From Hermatobates lingyangjiaoensis (lineage: Eukaryota; Arthropoda; Insecta; Hemiptera; Hermatobatidae): a DNA stretch of 64,000 nucleotides. The number at the start of each line of letters is the position of its first letter. Position 1 is the first letter of the stretch. The notes beneath the pieces were generated by a model. The model was not told the DNA's origin. It did not search any database and worked only from the letters and a program-made list of their open reading frames with translations. The stretch covers positions 5,701,001 through 5,765,000 of the forward strand of contig JAPFBL010000254.1 in the NCBI GenBank assembly GCA_026182355.1. Reading direction: 5' to 3'. Positions 36,770 through 49,700 of this stretch are shown one piece after another. The position numbers were made by a program, and so were the translations under genes.

Positions 36770-37110
36770 GAGGTAAGGGGCTTCTAGATTTGCGACCTGC
36801 CCACTTCACTTTCACTGGGGGTTTTGCCTATTCAGCCTAAAGCTTAAGATGAATAAGTAATCTGAAGGCGTAAGGCAATGTTGTCTATGGAGTGGCCGGA
36901 TGAGGCTGAAATGAGAAGCTGACTATGCGATGGCTATCTGGTGAAAGGGCGCCTTGTCTCGGGCCGGAAACAGTTCTGGCGACACATTAGGGCCCCTACC
37001 TGTGCGCCCTTTGTCACACTCGCCCTCAATCAACCTCCACCGCTTTCATTAACTCCCTCTGACCTGTCTTTTTCACTCTGTCCTCCCCATTATTTACGCT
37101 ACTCACGCTA
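36770..37110. other. Locally GC-rich stretch, not recognised
   Basis: Base composition is well above the surroundings, with runs such as gggcgccttgtctcgggcc and cacactcgccctc. No domain, long frame or tRNA-like box was recognised. It may be an old repeat. Confidence 0.25.
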
Positions 37111-37675
37111 GGTGACTTACAGGTTGGAAATCTACTCCGAGTCATTCAATGTTGTCAACCCCTCCACAGACTATTATGTAGTATCCCCCCCCCTCCTCTT
37201 AACCACCAGTTTCACATTTCACTCCTTCTCCCAGTTCAATGTCGTTCTATCTTGTATATTATTACCATTTTTCTCTACTTTTACCAAGTACGAATCTTTA
37301 TGATGAATACAATGTGCAAAATCTACTATGCAAGTTTTTCTTTGATGCCTTGCTTAGTTAACTGACCTTGTAAATATAAAGTTTTTACATATACGTTATC
37401 TGCACACTCAGACACAAACAAAAACATATACACAAGTATAAAGATTTTTTAATATGACAAATCAATAAAGCTTACTTCTAAACTACAGTAAAACATTCAG
37501 AACTAGGACAAAGATCAACGCAATACTGATGAGCGCTATTATTTGGCTAAAAGATCTTATACAGAAATGTATACATCAACAACGAAACCACAGTAAAAAA
37601 TGCAGATATGTGACTAACATTTAAACAACTTCAACTGAAACAACAGTTCTTTGTGAAATCTCAATCAGAGATGAA

Positions 37676-37911
37676 TCTGAAGGTGAATAAATCTGAGCAC
37701 GTCGTCCCTCAGAGAAGGACGTTAAACCGTCGGTCCCGAGCCTGTACGATGTCAGGTACTCGTTAAAGACCCTTACTATAAATACACTTGAGTTAGGCAA
37801 AATTTAGGACTCCCTTTGTAGAATCAATCTTCATTGTGTGGTATCACAAAGGTGCAATTCTTGACCTACGTGTGGTCCTTGTGGGACTGCCACTGCAACC
37901 CAACCCAACCT
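37676..37911 (+). mobile_element. Second copy of the 318-bp SINE family, lacking the tRNA head
   Basis: From ggtgaataaatctgagca to a tail of repeated caaccc it matches the body of the SINE at 6118-6435 read in reverse. Shared landmarks are acgttaaaccgtcggtcc, cctgtacgatgtcaggta, aatacacttgagttag, gaatcaatcttcattgtg and gactgccactgcaacc. The tRNA-like promoter is missing, as expected for a 5'-truncated insertion. Confidence 0.88.
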
Positions 37912-39102
37912 TTATCAGATGTTTAAAATCTTTAACTGTATTGCATATTTATTATAATGTGACATATTTACAGGTATAATAATTGATTTAATAAATCGTA
38001 CTATTTAATCAAGCATTATGAATGGATAATGCATTATTCAAAATTATTTTTCTCCGTTAACTAAAACATTTTGTCACATTATGAGGAAAGGGTACTTTCT
38101 CTTATACAGTAAAAGTACCATCTTCGACATATTTGTTTAACAAAGCAATTTTATCCTTGTAAGGAGTAAGCTATCGCTTTTAAAGGTCATGTTGTATGGG
38201 TGGAGGCATGTAGAGACCAGGTTGCTGAGCAGCTGGCGAATAGGCACGTGTGGTGGGATATCCCACTGGAGCAGATCTGACGCCTTCTTGACTATTAGCT
38301 TCATCATTGACCTGTTAACAGCTGACCTTACATGTCTCTTAACATATTCAAGTCATTTTTGGTTGTCAATTTTATAATCTAGTTATCAGTTTGATTTCGC
38401 TTCTCTTGTACAGCTAATACATAAAATCAATTTGACTTTAACAGGTCTTTTTAAAATTAATATAGACTCTATAGAGTTATTGGCTTCATTCAGGGTGATT
38501 ACAAACCTTGGTTTACCAATTTTTTGCCATAACACAACTTTTTCTTTTATCGTATCTGTAAAAAATTGAACTGATTCTCTCAGAACTGATCCAATACTGA
38601 CAGATGGATCATTGTTTTATAGGATTACTTCAGCACATAATAACTTTAAGTCGATGTTTTATTCAAAATAAAGAAATGAGTTACATATGTCGCAGAAGTC
38701 TCCAATGTGGGATGACGTATTTAAGGAGAGAGTAAATCTTTTATGCAAAGAAAATTTAAAATTTGAGTTGTTTGACATCGATTTGACTCTGAGAGAGAGA
38801 CTGATACCTCAGCTATTTCTAAGTGTTAATGGGGCATTGTGTACTTCTCTGTCATGCTGACTAGGGTCTTCTGCAGTGTAGGTGAAGAGTTAGGTAATGT
38901 TGGTAGAGTAATGGTAGTCATTCCATTGTAGGTAGTCATTCCATTGTATTTTCAAGGTAAGGCTTCACAAGTTAGTCTTTTACATGTTTATTGATACCCA
39001 AGGTGACTCTTCTTCACGAAGAAAACGTCATTTCCAGGGTGCTCACTAAGCATATATAAATTATTCTCATGGAAGTTATATGCAGTATGTGCATTCTGTT
39101 GC

Positions 39103-39270
<168 letters not shown>

Positions 39271-40629
39271 TTATGACTAAACATTTTTTAAAATGTAATC
39301 CACCATAAAAAGTTCATATCAAATTGAAACCTTTTGAAAATTTTATAAACTAAAAATTGTTATAGTTTTATGTTGGTCAAAAATAATGCTTCTTCTTATT
39401 TTACCATAGGTAAAATACATTAATCATTATGAACATGTCAAATTCACATGATCTAAATGTCAAATTGGCTTCCTGAAATTATTCCAAAATAAATCAATCT
39501 TCAACATGCAAATCCAGTAGACCTTACTAGAAGTCCATTAATACTAAAAATGTTTAAAGTTGATTTAAAAATTAATTTTTCAAAACAGTGATATTAATAA
39601 TAATCTCCGACATCACTTTATTTTATCCAGATATAATACCATATATAATCGTCACTTTCCATAAAAATTGAGTAACTTCAAAACTATATTTAATTAAGAT
39701 ATGGAATTTAACTGTTTCATATGTCAAATTGTACGAATATCTTATAACATTATGAAATAAAAACTCAATATTGAAAAGTTGAAGTCCTATGACGAAATTA
39801 TTTTACACAAGTGTATTTCATATTCAGTTCTTGTCGGAGATCTTACCAAATGCCATTTTATGTAATGTATGTCACCTCAAGAAGTATTACTCTAACTGTG
39901 AAGTTTATTAAAAACATAGAGGTAAAAAAGTCTATTTTCTCTCCAAGATCTAAATAGAAGGAATTTTTTTTTGCATGCTAATTTAACTGAAGTAAATGAA
40001 TAATTAATGTTTTATATTTCTGATTACAGTTGGTTGTAGTACTAGTAGTTGCTTATTATACTTTTTACTTATTCTATGACATGTTAATTTATCTTTAACA
40101 TTAAATAAGGTTATGCAAGTTTTATTTACAACAAGCTATTTTATATCTGATTCAGAAATAATCTAGTTAAAAAAAAAGAATGGAAACGTTTTAAAAACTT
40201 CCAGACATGATTAAAATTTCACTTTCGTGACAACCAGCTACTTCAAAGATTGAAGACTTTTTGTTATTTGTCTTTCATCATTGTGGTGATTTTTGAACTG
40301 AGGCCTGGTCCCGGGTAATGGGCACTTCCCTTCGAGGGGGACCACCGAATCCTCATGGATAGTATGGTAGCCCTAAAACTAGGTAGGAATCAGCCACCTG
40401 TAATTTGACGCCTTGTCTTCGTATATAGTGATTTTTTTTATAGTACATACACTATTTATTTGGCATCATGAAGAAGACTTGGTTCTCTTCATGATACAAT
40501 ATTTCTCACTAAAATACATATGGACGCAAGTTTTATACAGTAGTTATTGCCCTTATAATTTGAATCATTTTTAGTGCAAATATATTTTTATATGAATGAT
40601 TTAAATATTAATAATTAATTTTTTTTCAG

Positions 40630-40689
40630 GATGCAATAAAGTTTACACTAAAAGTTCACACCTCAAAGCTCACCAAAGGATACATACAG
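40630..40689 (+). CDS. KLF5/dar1-like transcription factor, 60-bp exon with the rest of zinc finger 1
   Basis: Joined to the preceding exon by the split glycine codon, this 60-bp exon gives [20 protein letters not shown] plus the first base of the next glycine. Together with HHCNFL it completes a C-x4-C-x12-H-x3-H finger. [18 protein letters not shown] is the near-invariant finger 1 of KLF factors, which bind GC/CACCC boxes in the nucleus. The acceptor (ttttttcag) and donor (gtaagg) are both strong, and the phase is 1 to 1. From memory, the equivalent exon of vertebrate KLF5 is also 60 bp with the same split. The next exon should begin by completing glycine and continue EKPY. I did not find that sequence downstream, so fingers 2 and 3 probably lie beyond the window. 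Confidence 0.93.
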
Positions 40690-41505
40690 GTAAGGACACA
40701 TTCTAATTTCGTTTTCAATGTTATTAACACAGTTTTGATTAAGATTTCTTGGTTGATTTAATATTTGAATACAAATTTTAACAATAGAAATAGTTTCTAA
40801 ATTGAATCGAATAAAATACTGCAATAAAAGAAATATATATATATTGCTGATCTATTAGGTTTTTCAATTTCATTGTTATAAGCCGACCTTTAGTGCTGTC
40901 AATTAGTATCAAGCGTATTCTACAGAACACACATTTGCCAAGGGTAAGTAACCTGCGCCAGGGGAAACTCTCAGGGTCAGGATCAGTTCACAAGCTCCAG
41001 ATTACAGCTTTGTGCAACTAAAATACCAACAGTTTCATGGAGGTGCAACATTAATATGGCAACAATACTGTAACTAACAACCTTATCCGGCTTTGCCCAG
41101 CTGACAAATAAGACCAATTAAATTGGCAGCTTTTTACTTAAATAACTGTATACTTGTTTTGTTATGTTTGTGTTACAAAGTACCTATGCCGAATTCAAAA
41201 GTATCAGAATTTTTTATTTTTTTTTAAAAAAAATGATACGATACATTCTAGTAGAAAAATTTACTACATTGTTATTCTCATTGATTTAGAAGAGAACAAT
41301 ATTTGCCAATTATTATTAATCCAGTTATGCGGCTCGCCCACACATTCACAAATGAGGCAAATTATAAATCATCCAATCAGAAATGAGTCAAACACTCCGC
41401 TCTAGAACTGCACTAAGCCAAATGCCTGTCTTTGTGGACGTTGGAAACAAATACTGTTAACCAATTTACTGTTTAATTTTGAAACTGAATAACGTGCTTA
41501 GTGAG

Positions 41506-41645
41506 AATAAATGGCTGTTCCACTGACAGTTGAATGTCAATAAATGGCTGTTCCACTGACAGTTGAATGTCAATAAATGGCTGCTCCACTGACAGTTGAA
41601 TGTCAATAAATGGCTGTTCCACTGACAGTTGAATGTCAATAAATG
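41506..41645 (+). repeat. 33-bp minisatellite, four full units plus a partial
   Basis: Units start at 41506, 41539, 41572 and 41605, each beginning aataaatggctg and ending cagttgaatgtc. One base varies in the third unit. A partial unit follows at 41638. The near identity points to recent expansion. Confidence 0.95.
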
Positions 41646-42894
41646 ATAAACATCAATTTTACTCTTTTATATTTTTTGAAAGTTTGGAGATCTGGGATGA
41701 CTATTCAAAAAAATTTTCAAATTTTTTAGAGGAAAAAATTGTAAAAGGACCACGTGTTTTTTACAATTTCATTAAAATAATTACGCGGTATGTGGCTCTA
41801 TGTTTTTCAATTCCTCTATGCCCAGTACTTTTAATTGCCTTTCTTCAAAGCATAGTTTCTAAACTGTAAACAGGCACAAGTAGTGGCATGAGTGCTGAAT
41901 GCGCTTGTAATCTGATGAATGAAAGTCTGGTATATATTATCGTGATTTGCACAATCTGCAGGACCAAAGACGAACCACTCAGACCCATCGGGTAGCGAAC
42001 TTATAATGGAGACAAATTTATTACAGATGAATTATAACTTTCAAATTCTACTCAAGGAAACGTATAGATGTAAGTTTTGTAATAAGTATTATTTCCTAAA
42101 ATATTTATAAAATTTTACTATAAACATTCTTGGAAATGTTATTTTTCGTCCCTTTATTTATTTTATTAAATACTGCATTTTAAACTTACAATTTTTTCAA
42201 ACAAAATAAAATTGTTTATCCATTAATTGTTAATATGAACAATATATTCTCCAGTAGTCATATTTTTACAGAAATAGCTGCCTCACTTCGTATGCAGGCA
42301 GAGTGTATTATTTTAATAATGTAGCTAATAACGTCTAAGGTATTAAGAATAACATTATGTTGGTCTTCAGAACTGAAAAAATATATGTTTCGCCCTTAAT
42401 TTATTTATTTATTTCAGTAATTAAAACATTATTTACTTTTAAATTCTTTGAAATGATACTGCAATGCACGGCTGTGATTGTTACCTATGACTTATGAAAC
42501 CTCAGACATGTAACCAGTGATTACTGAAACCATAGCCCTGTTACCTGTAACTTCCATAGTAGACAAAAATAAAATATATAGGCGATATACTGGGCAATAA
42601 CACTTGACAGCAGAACTGATAAAACCCAGTGAGAGAGAGGGAGAGAGAAATAATTGACATTTATTTGCATTTGGAATGTCTTCCTGGAGGTCACAAATGA
42701 ATGCCATTTCTAAGACCATTAACACACTGACATCCATTCCAGCACAATAAACAAAGTAACAGCCGTCTAAATATCTAATCCATTCCTGTTTCTATTTGTA
42801 TACAAAATAATTCACTTAGTATTTTAAGTGTTTCTAATATCATCATATATAAGCCGTACTACTATATACTATTATGAATTTGTATTATATATAT

Positions 42895-42988
42895 ATCAAT
42901 GATCAAACCACAATAAGGAAATGGGAAAACGAAACTTAGATCTTTCAACCGTAGCAAGCGGCCTTCGTCAGAGTCAAAAACCCAACTG
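42895..42988 (+). mobile_element. Family A, half-copy A6, next to a PLE endonuclease tail
   Basis: After (AT)n it begins tcaatgatcaaaccac and ends at aaaaacccaactgaaac; the return arm is absent. About 150 bp later the PLE GIY-YIG tail begins. The minus strand keeps an intact hammerhead core. Confidence 0.7.
42933..42975 (-). ncRNA. Hammerhead-ribozyme-like motif in A6 (intact core)
   Basis: 43 nt as in A1 and A3: GACT, CTGACGA, A, GGCCG-loop-CGGTT (5 bp with two G-U), GAA, AGATCT, A, AGTT. Position 17 is A, still allowed by the NUH rule, and stem I has one G-U pair. The family's GGG/CCC outer stem I element is present (aaaaaccc and atgggaaa). Confidence 0.52.
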
Positions 42989-43140
42989 AAACACTAGATG
43001 CAGAGAACATCTGGTGAGGGGTTGAGAAGAGTGGGAGTGAAGAGGGGTATTTTAAAAGGGTGAAAGCGCAGGAAAGGACTAATATCCAGAAAGGGATGTT
43101 TGGGAAAACAAAGGAGTACAGTAAGAAAGAGTAAAAAACT

Positions 43141-43353
43141 ATCCGCTTGCATATAAAAAATGAAAATTATCATATTGATTGGACAGGAGCTAAATTTATT
43201 ACCTATGAAAAATCAATGTCGTTAAGAAATATTATTGAATCGTCTCTAATTAAATTTAGTAGATCAAATATTATAAACACTAGTAACGGTCTCTTCAAAC
43301 TTGATACTTTCGTTACGAGGGCAATAGCCTCTTTTAAGAGGGTTGACAGCTAG
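43141..43353 (+). pseudogene. Penelope-like element, C-terminal end of the GIY-YIG endonuclease
   Basis: The plus frame reads RLHIKNENYHIDWTGAKFIT, then SLRNIIESSLIK, NTSNGLFKLDTFV and a short basic tail to a stop. This fits the end of PLE GIY-YIG endonucleases: the H-x-IDW segment, a glutamate-containing R-x-x-x-ES helix and the N-x-x-x-GL ending. The catalytic GIY/YIG start is absent, so it is a 5'-truncated insertion. Confidence 0.72.
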
Positions 43354-43573
43354 CGATAAAAAATTAATATTATAGTATATTAATTTTACTATAAACTGGA
43401 AACAAACTATGTTACGGTGAATTCTTGATTTTAGAATCATGTTATTTTATTGTTAGTTTGTGTGTGTTTTGTTTATATTTTCTTTGCTTTTTTTCCCATG
43501 AAAAATGTTACTGTGTGAGGATGAGTCAATTAAATGAAGAAAAATTTGAATTTACGAAACTCTCATAATATTA

Positions 43574-43648
43574 GTAATGTTAAGATTATAATTATCTTAA
43601 CATTACATGATATAATGAGATAATGATATCCACAGGATATCATTATCT
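43574..43648. repeat. Two adjacent perfect hairpins
   Basis: Hairpin 1: 13-bp arms 43574-43586 and 43594-43606, loop 7. Hairpin 2: 14-bp arms 43618-43631 and 43635-43648, loop 3. Both are exact and lie 11 bp apart, about 220 bp after the PLE endonuclease tail. Confidence 0.8.
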
Positions 43649-46605
43649 TTGAATATATTATAGATAATGATACAATCTTTTTTAACAAGACTATTCGAAT
43701 CTTTTCTTTCTGTTAGGCAGAATGTAAAAACAATGATACAACAGCAGAAATATATAAAGAAAAAAAATTAAATATTCATTTGTCCTTCAGATTTGAAATT
43801 ATTGAAAAAAATGTAATTTAATTTCTGATAACTACTTTTTTCTTCGTCTGAATGGAGTCATAAACAAAGACAGTATAACTCCTTCTAGCTGTGCACACAT
43901 TCTGATGTGAACTAATCACAAAAATTCATTTAAAAATCGATTAGCGTAGTTTTCATATTGATAATGAAGCGGCTTCATTTATCAAATGGCACACGATAAA
44001 TGAAAGAGATTAATCACTAAAGAAAACATAATATTAATCATTAGTTGTTTATTCTTCTCATATGCGTATTAATGAGGACCTGATTTGGCACTTGGCATTT
44101 AATAGTAAAATGAGGTGCTGTGCGTTCTAATTTCTCACATGATAGTTTCTGGACCGTTAAGTCTCTTCTTTAAATGTAAAGTAGGGACTTGTTCTTCAAT
44201 TATTACAATTAACAAGCAACTCAAATATCGCCTTCCATGTATTAAGTCTACATTTTTGTAAAAAGGCTTCGTAGTAGCATATCAAGCCTTTTAATGAGTA
44301 ATAAAAAAAATCTGGAGTCCAATACATCCAACTTTAGAATCAGAAAAAACATTTTTACTTTTTTATTGAAGAAAATACCTCTTGGTTGTTTTAAAAATTG
44401 AAAAGTATATCAGTAATTAGCCAGTTTTGTATATTCAAATCAAATTCCAAGCCGGATTTTCAGTTAATTTAAAATTTTTTTAAGTGTAAGCTTGAAAGTT
44501 ACTTGAAGCTTTTATCAAGAGTGCAGCATATAGATTTTGTTCACAACACTAATAATACGAACATTACCTACACTATCAGCATCTACAGTTCCTGAATTCG
44601 CAACATTAACTGGATTGCATATTCTAATATACATAGGTCATAAAAGTATTCCTTGCCATTTATAATGTGATCAGTACGTCCACAGTCAGCCAAAAATACC
44701 AGTTATTATTGATTGACTCTCCCATTATGGAATGAACGCATTCACTATTTGTAAGGAAATCAAGAGCTTACTGGTTAACATCGAGTGAGTTAACTCTGTA
44801 GTCCCATTGCAATGGTTGCTTGCTACCAGTTCTTTTCTGCAGCATCATTTTTGAGTAATGTTGTAGTGATCTCCCCTAGGTGATCCACGAAATCTAGTGC
44901 TTCGTGAATTTCTCTTCCTCCATATCAACTTATGGTTTGTAATTTTGGTTCATGTTGTCTGTAATTCTTATGATGAGGTTGAAATGTCGCCCCCGATGCT
45001 ATCTATAAGTAGACCCTCGTTAAGAAGTGTATTTGTACTGTGGTTTACATTGCAGTCAGCGCAAATATCCTGTCCTCCACCACATCCAGAGCACTCCTTT
45101 TTGGAGTCAGCATGGTCACAACATTAGATTCAGTCGTATGATTGTATGTGAGTTGATTGAAGTAGCCTCATCTTGGTTCACATACACAATCACATATAAC
45201 ACATACACGTTGATATAAAATGTTTGTAATTGTTTGGCTGTCAATATTTTCATCATTAGCATATTCACAGTTATTTTTTTCAATTTGGTCTTTCAATTGT
45301 ATTACTATATTCTAAACGCTGTAACATATAGAATAATTAAATTGTTTTTGTACGTATAACCGTATGCATAACAATAAAAAATTATTGCTGCGGCATATAC
45401 TCGTAAATGCTTAATGTACGTTTTTGTATGTGCATTTATTCAAACTTATTACACATGTTAAATGTATTTAAACAATTCAATATAACGTTATTATTTAATG
45501 TTAAAATAACCTTCAGATTTGAAGTGTATTTTTACTTGAAATTGCCGATTCTGCCAATTTGAATGCCTTTGTAATTTTCAAATTTCTAAATTGTTTGACT
45601 CTTCCATTTTAAATCGCGACCAATAAAAAATTGTAAGATAGGAAAAATAATTTGAGGTCAAGTCACTTCGACACATGAGTGCATTTCCTTGTCTAAATTT
45701 ACTCTACTTGTACTAAATTTTTAATACTATTGCAAATCTCTTCTGGGTCCATAACCTATTATAATTGAATGAACTGACATAGCATAAAGAACATATTAAT
45801 TAATATAGAATTAACAATACAATCAAGCTACGCAACACAATCATAACCTTGGCTACTATAATCAGTCATTCGCTTTTTTGGCGGAATATTGAAACCAACA
45901 AACTATGTTTACAAATGGTTGAAATTGAATAGGGAAAAAGTGAATTGAGTTTGTAAAAAGCATAATAAAACCACCTCACCTGGACAGCATTGCTTGCTGG
46001 GGAAGGATTGTCAGAGTTCATGAATCTTACCCACATCTGACCCTCACTTGACTCTTCGTTTCAAATGTATATATTCAATAGATATTACGTTTATTGTAAT
46101 GGGGAAATGAAACAATTTGCCTGTTATACAATAACATAAACCTTTAATCCAGAATTATCCATCAACTGCTGGAAGTTTATTCTGTAGTCTTCTTTTAGTG
46201 ATAATATTATCAACCGTCATACCTCGGCTATCGTTGTTGAAGTCGCCCGATCGGTTTTGCAATGGCTGCATCATCGACGGGACTTCTTTTAGTGGTCATA
46301 TATTTGATTTATAAATTTCTCAATAAAATCACAATATTTTAAGAGAGTCTTTTCTCTAAACAGATATAAAACAAAACAAGTTCTAATTTGATTTCTTATT
46401 TAGACATATTAATTAAAACCCTATAATAAATAAACTTCAATAATTAAAACATATTTATTGATTAGTAAGATATTTTATCCAATCCAACATATGTATCGAG
46501 TGTAATTTCAAAATTGAAAAAATTACTGGTTTTATTATTTACAAACTCATTTTAAAAAGACTTTATTAATTGACTAGTTATTTAATTAAAATTTGTTCTG
46601 AACCG

Positions 46606-46745
46606 AAAGGGGGTACAGGTAAAGAAAGCCAGCCCCAATTAATTGGCCAGAGCGGTTCTTTTTCCACGGCTTATGCAAATAAGTGCCAATGATTTACTGG
46701 GACCCATTGATTTCTTCGGCTCCCTTTCTAAAACTTTCTCCTATT
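46606..46745. promoter_or_regulatory. Candidate conserved regulatory element in the KLF intron
   Basis: A compact, higher-GC block without a frame or repeat character. It contains an octamer-type POU site (atgcaaat at about 46673), a homeodomain-type ccaattaattgg dyad and accgaaaggggg. Such blocks inside long introns of developmental regulators are often enhancers. No comparison was possible. Confidence 0.3.
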
Positions 46746-49700
46746 GCCTGTTTAATATCTTGACAACATTTAGACAATGATTTTACGTCACAATTTTTAT
46801 TATAAAGAGAATGTTAACGTCACATTTATTCCTAACCCGTGCTGGATCAATAAGTACTACCTATTATTCTAATGGGATGCAGAAGGCTGTAAGAAATTGC
46901 TTACAATAGGGCCTTGAAAGACAATCTGAACAAACGTCTTTCGAGAGGATATTTTCTAAAGTTTATTGCAAGTATTGTCAAAACGTAATGCTATGCACCT
47001 CTCGAAATGGTTTTAACTGTAAAATTATATTTTAATAAAATACATAAAATATTTGCACTGTAAGGTTGATAGAAGGACATCTATAAATTGTGATTAACAT
47101 TACTACGTCAAGCATGATGCCCCATATATGTCACTGTTTGCTCGACGGTTTAAGAGGCAATAGCTCTTAAAGACGGACATGTTCTGAAACCTGTCCTGTG
47201 AGCACGGTCTTCATACTGTATTCTAATAATACGTATCTGTAATCTTATGGTTTCTAACATACATACATTATCCTCTTATCTTCTTCTTCTACTTTCACGG
47301 AACCAGTTTCACGTAAAACCGACAGCCTGATAATAATCAAATATACAGCTGATGCTACAGATCAATGTGTTTCTTTTTTGAAAATTTCCTTATGGAGAAC
47401 TTCTATGTTCGTAAAGAGCATTCTGAATTTTGCTGGAGATTCCAGCAATATGTGTAAAATATTCAGCAATATTTTGCACCGAATGAGGAGACACTAAGTT
47501 GGTACCTGAACAGACACATTTGAGTCACTATGTGGCCTATTCTTGGACGTGATACTCCTTCATAGACGTCATTTCACAGTAGCTCTTTGAGTTCCTTTCC
47601 AAGCCATATGAATGTCTGCCCGTGTCAGTGCCCACCGACTTTCCACCCAGTTTCACTTTTTCTTCCCAAACAGTAAGGGAGCCTTTTATGTTTCTTAAGT
47701 GACTTTGTTAGAAGCAATTTGAATGTTTTGCTATGACGCCTGCATCACAGTTGACAGTGAATCCATTGAAAAATTATTATTTTTCCTTCACTAGTTAAAT
47801 GGCTTAATCAATAAGTTATCAATACCTTAAATCTTTCATCCTAAAGCACCAGCTGCGGACAACCGGTTATATATGACTCCCAAAGCTGTTGAAGAAATAT
47901 CGGCTCCTTTCATCAAATTTCAGGTCATTACGGCACCACTGATTGCATCCAATTCAGAATCCATGATATATATGGAACTAGATAGGACGCAAAAACATCT
48001 CCAGAGTCAAAGTTAAATTATCCTCTAACATGCTTTCCTTATTCTATATCTGCAGAAATTTCAGTGTAAATGTTTACAAGACTGAGATATGCTTTTGCAA
48101 TCATTATCACTACTGCTGTTTTGAGCTGGTAAGTGATGTTAGTTGTAGTAAGTCTGGATTGATGTTTTCCTTCTACATTAACCTGCACGTCCTCCCAAGC
48201 TGGTGTCACAATAAGCTGATATCATTGCGGATACATCTTTAGCATTGTAGTTGGCTTCTTATGTGTTTTCTTGAGTGCTAATAAGGAGCATGAGTGCCTC
48301 ACATCATTATTATTATAAAATTGAACGTCATACTTGACAAACTCTTCTATTTATCCAACCTGTTTACATCATGCATACCTTTTTAAACTTACTGAATACT
48401 GTTAAGAAACGTTTTCAGTTCTGAATAATTCAATAAACCAAGAAATACAGCTTAATTGCGCAAAATAGTAGTATTGTGTTAGCCATAAGCGGTAGATAAA
48501 CTAGTCTGTCAGCTTATGTCATTTGAATACCTGGTTGTTTTACAGGTTTAATTAAATGCATGAATTCTAATTTAGAATTACCCCGTACCTTGTCTTCATA
48601 GTTCAACGGGTTTTAGACGAGAACAAATTGATTGTTATCCTAGTTTATTATAAATTTATACCTTCTCTTTATTTATTTATTCCTTCTCTTAGGCCAATAT
48701 TTGCCTTCATATTTGTTTGTCCTAGCCTGTATTATTTCATTTTATTTAAAAAAATTAACTTAATTTTTATCTTCTTTAATTAATACTTGCTTCTTAAATG
48801 TATTTAATTTTATTTTACCCCTATTTCCATCGTCAGTCTATTCGTCCTGACCAGATGCCTTTGACTCTGTCTGAGGTCTTCTTATGTCGCTTCACGTTCA
48901 ATGTTCTTAGTACTTTTATTACTGCCAGTCTCGTTCTTTCTGTCCTTGATCAGGTACTCTCATTTGAATCCTTCGGTCCATGTTAAGTGTCATTAACTGG
49001 TTTGTAAAATTAAAAATTATAAAATTTGAAACCATTAATATGTTTTTTAAATATCAGTTTTAAATTGTTTGTCTGTCTTACATAAAATTTTTCCAAATCT
49101 TTACATATTATTCTTTAAATTCAACTTTAGTCTGATTAATCATGTTTGTTCTCCATAATTTTTTTAGATAGAGGATTAGCTTGATTGAATAGTTTAGCTT
49201 CACTCTGTTCTTTTTTAAATTATTTCTTAATTAATTTGTCTCTTTTTATATATACGTGAAAGTCATTTACTTATTTGTGTCCATTGTAGTTTTCTATATA
49301 TGTTTCTTTCTATTAAAAGCAAAGAATAAATTATCACCTCAGATAAATTATAAAAGTTTATATTATATATATTAAAAATCTAAAGTCACTAAATTTAATA
49401 TAATGTATTTATATAATGTAATAAGCGTCCAGTTCAATGTAATACAATTAACAGGAATATACCAAATTAGAAAATTAGTCAGCTTGAAAAAACCTTTTTA
49501 TATTTACTAAAGGAATCAATTTACTCCTTAACTATATTGTTTATGAGATTACTGAGAATATAGAGTATGTTTATTCAGTAGATACCTTTTATTTCCGACT
49601 TATTAGCATTGATAGCTATGTAGTCTGAGCTGGTGGTAAGTGCGCTTGACGTTAACATGGCTTCAACATACAGCGAAAGAATTCTCTTCATCATGCGTGT

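Noticed and set aside
49620..49680. tRNA-like head (gagctggtggtaagtgcgcttgac)
   Set aside because: The A-box match is partial and there is no B box within 60 bp.
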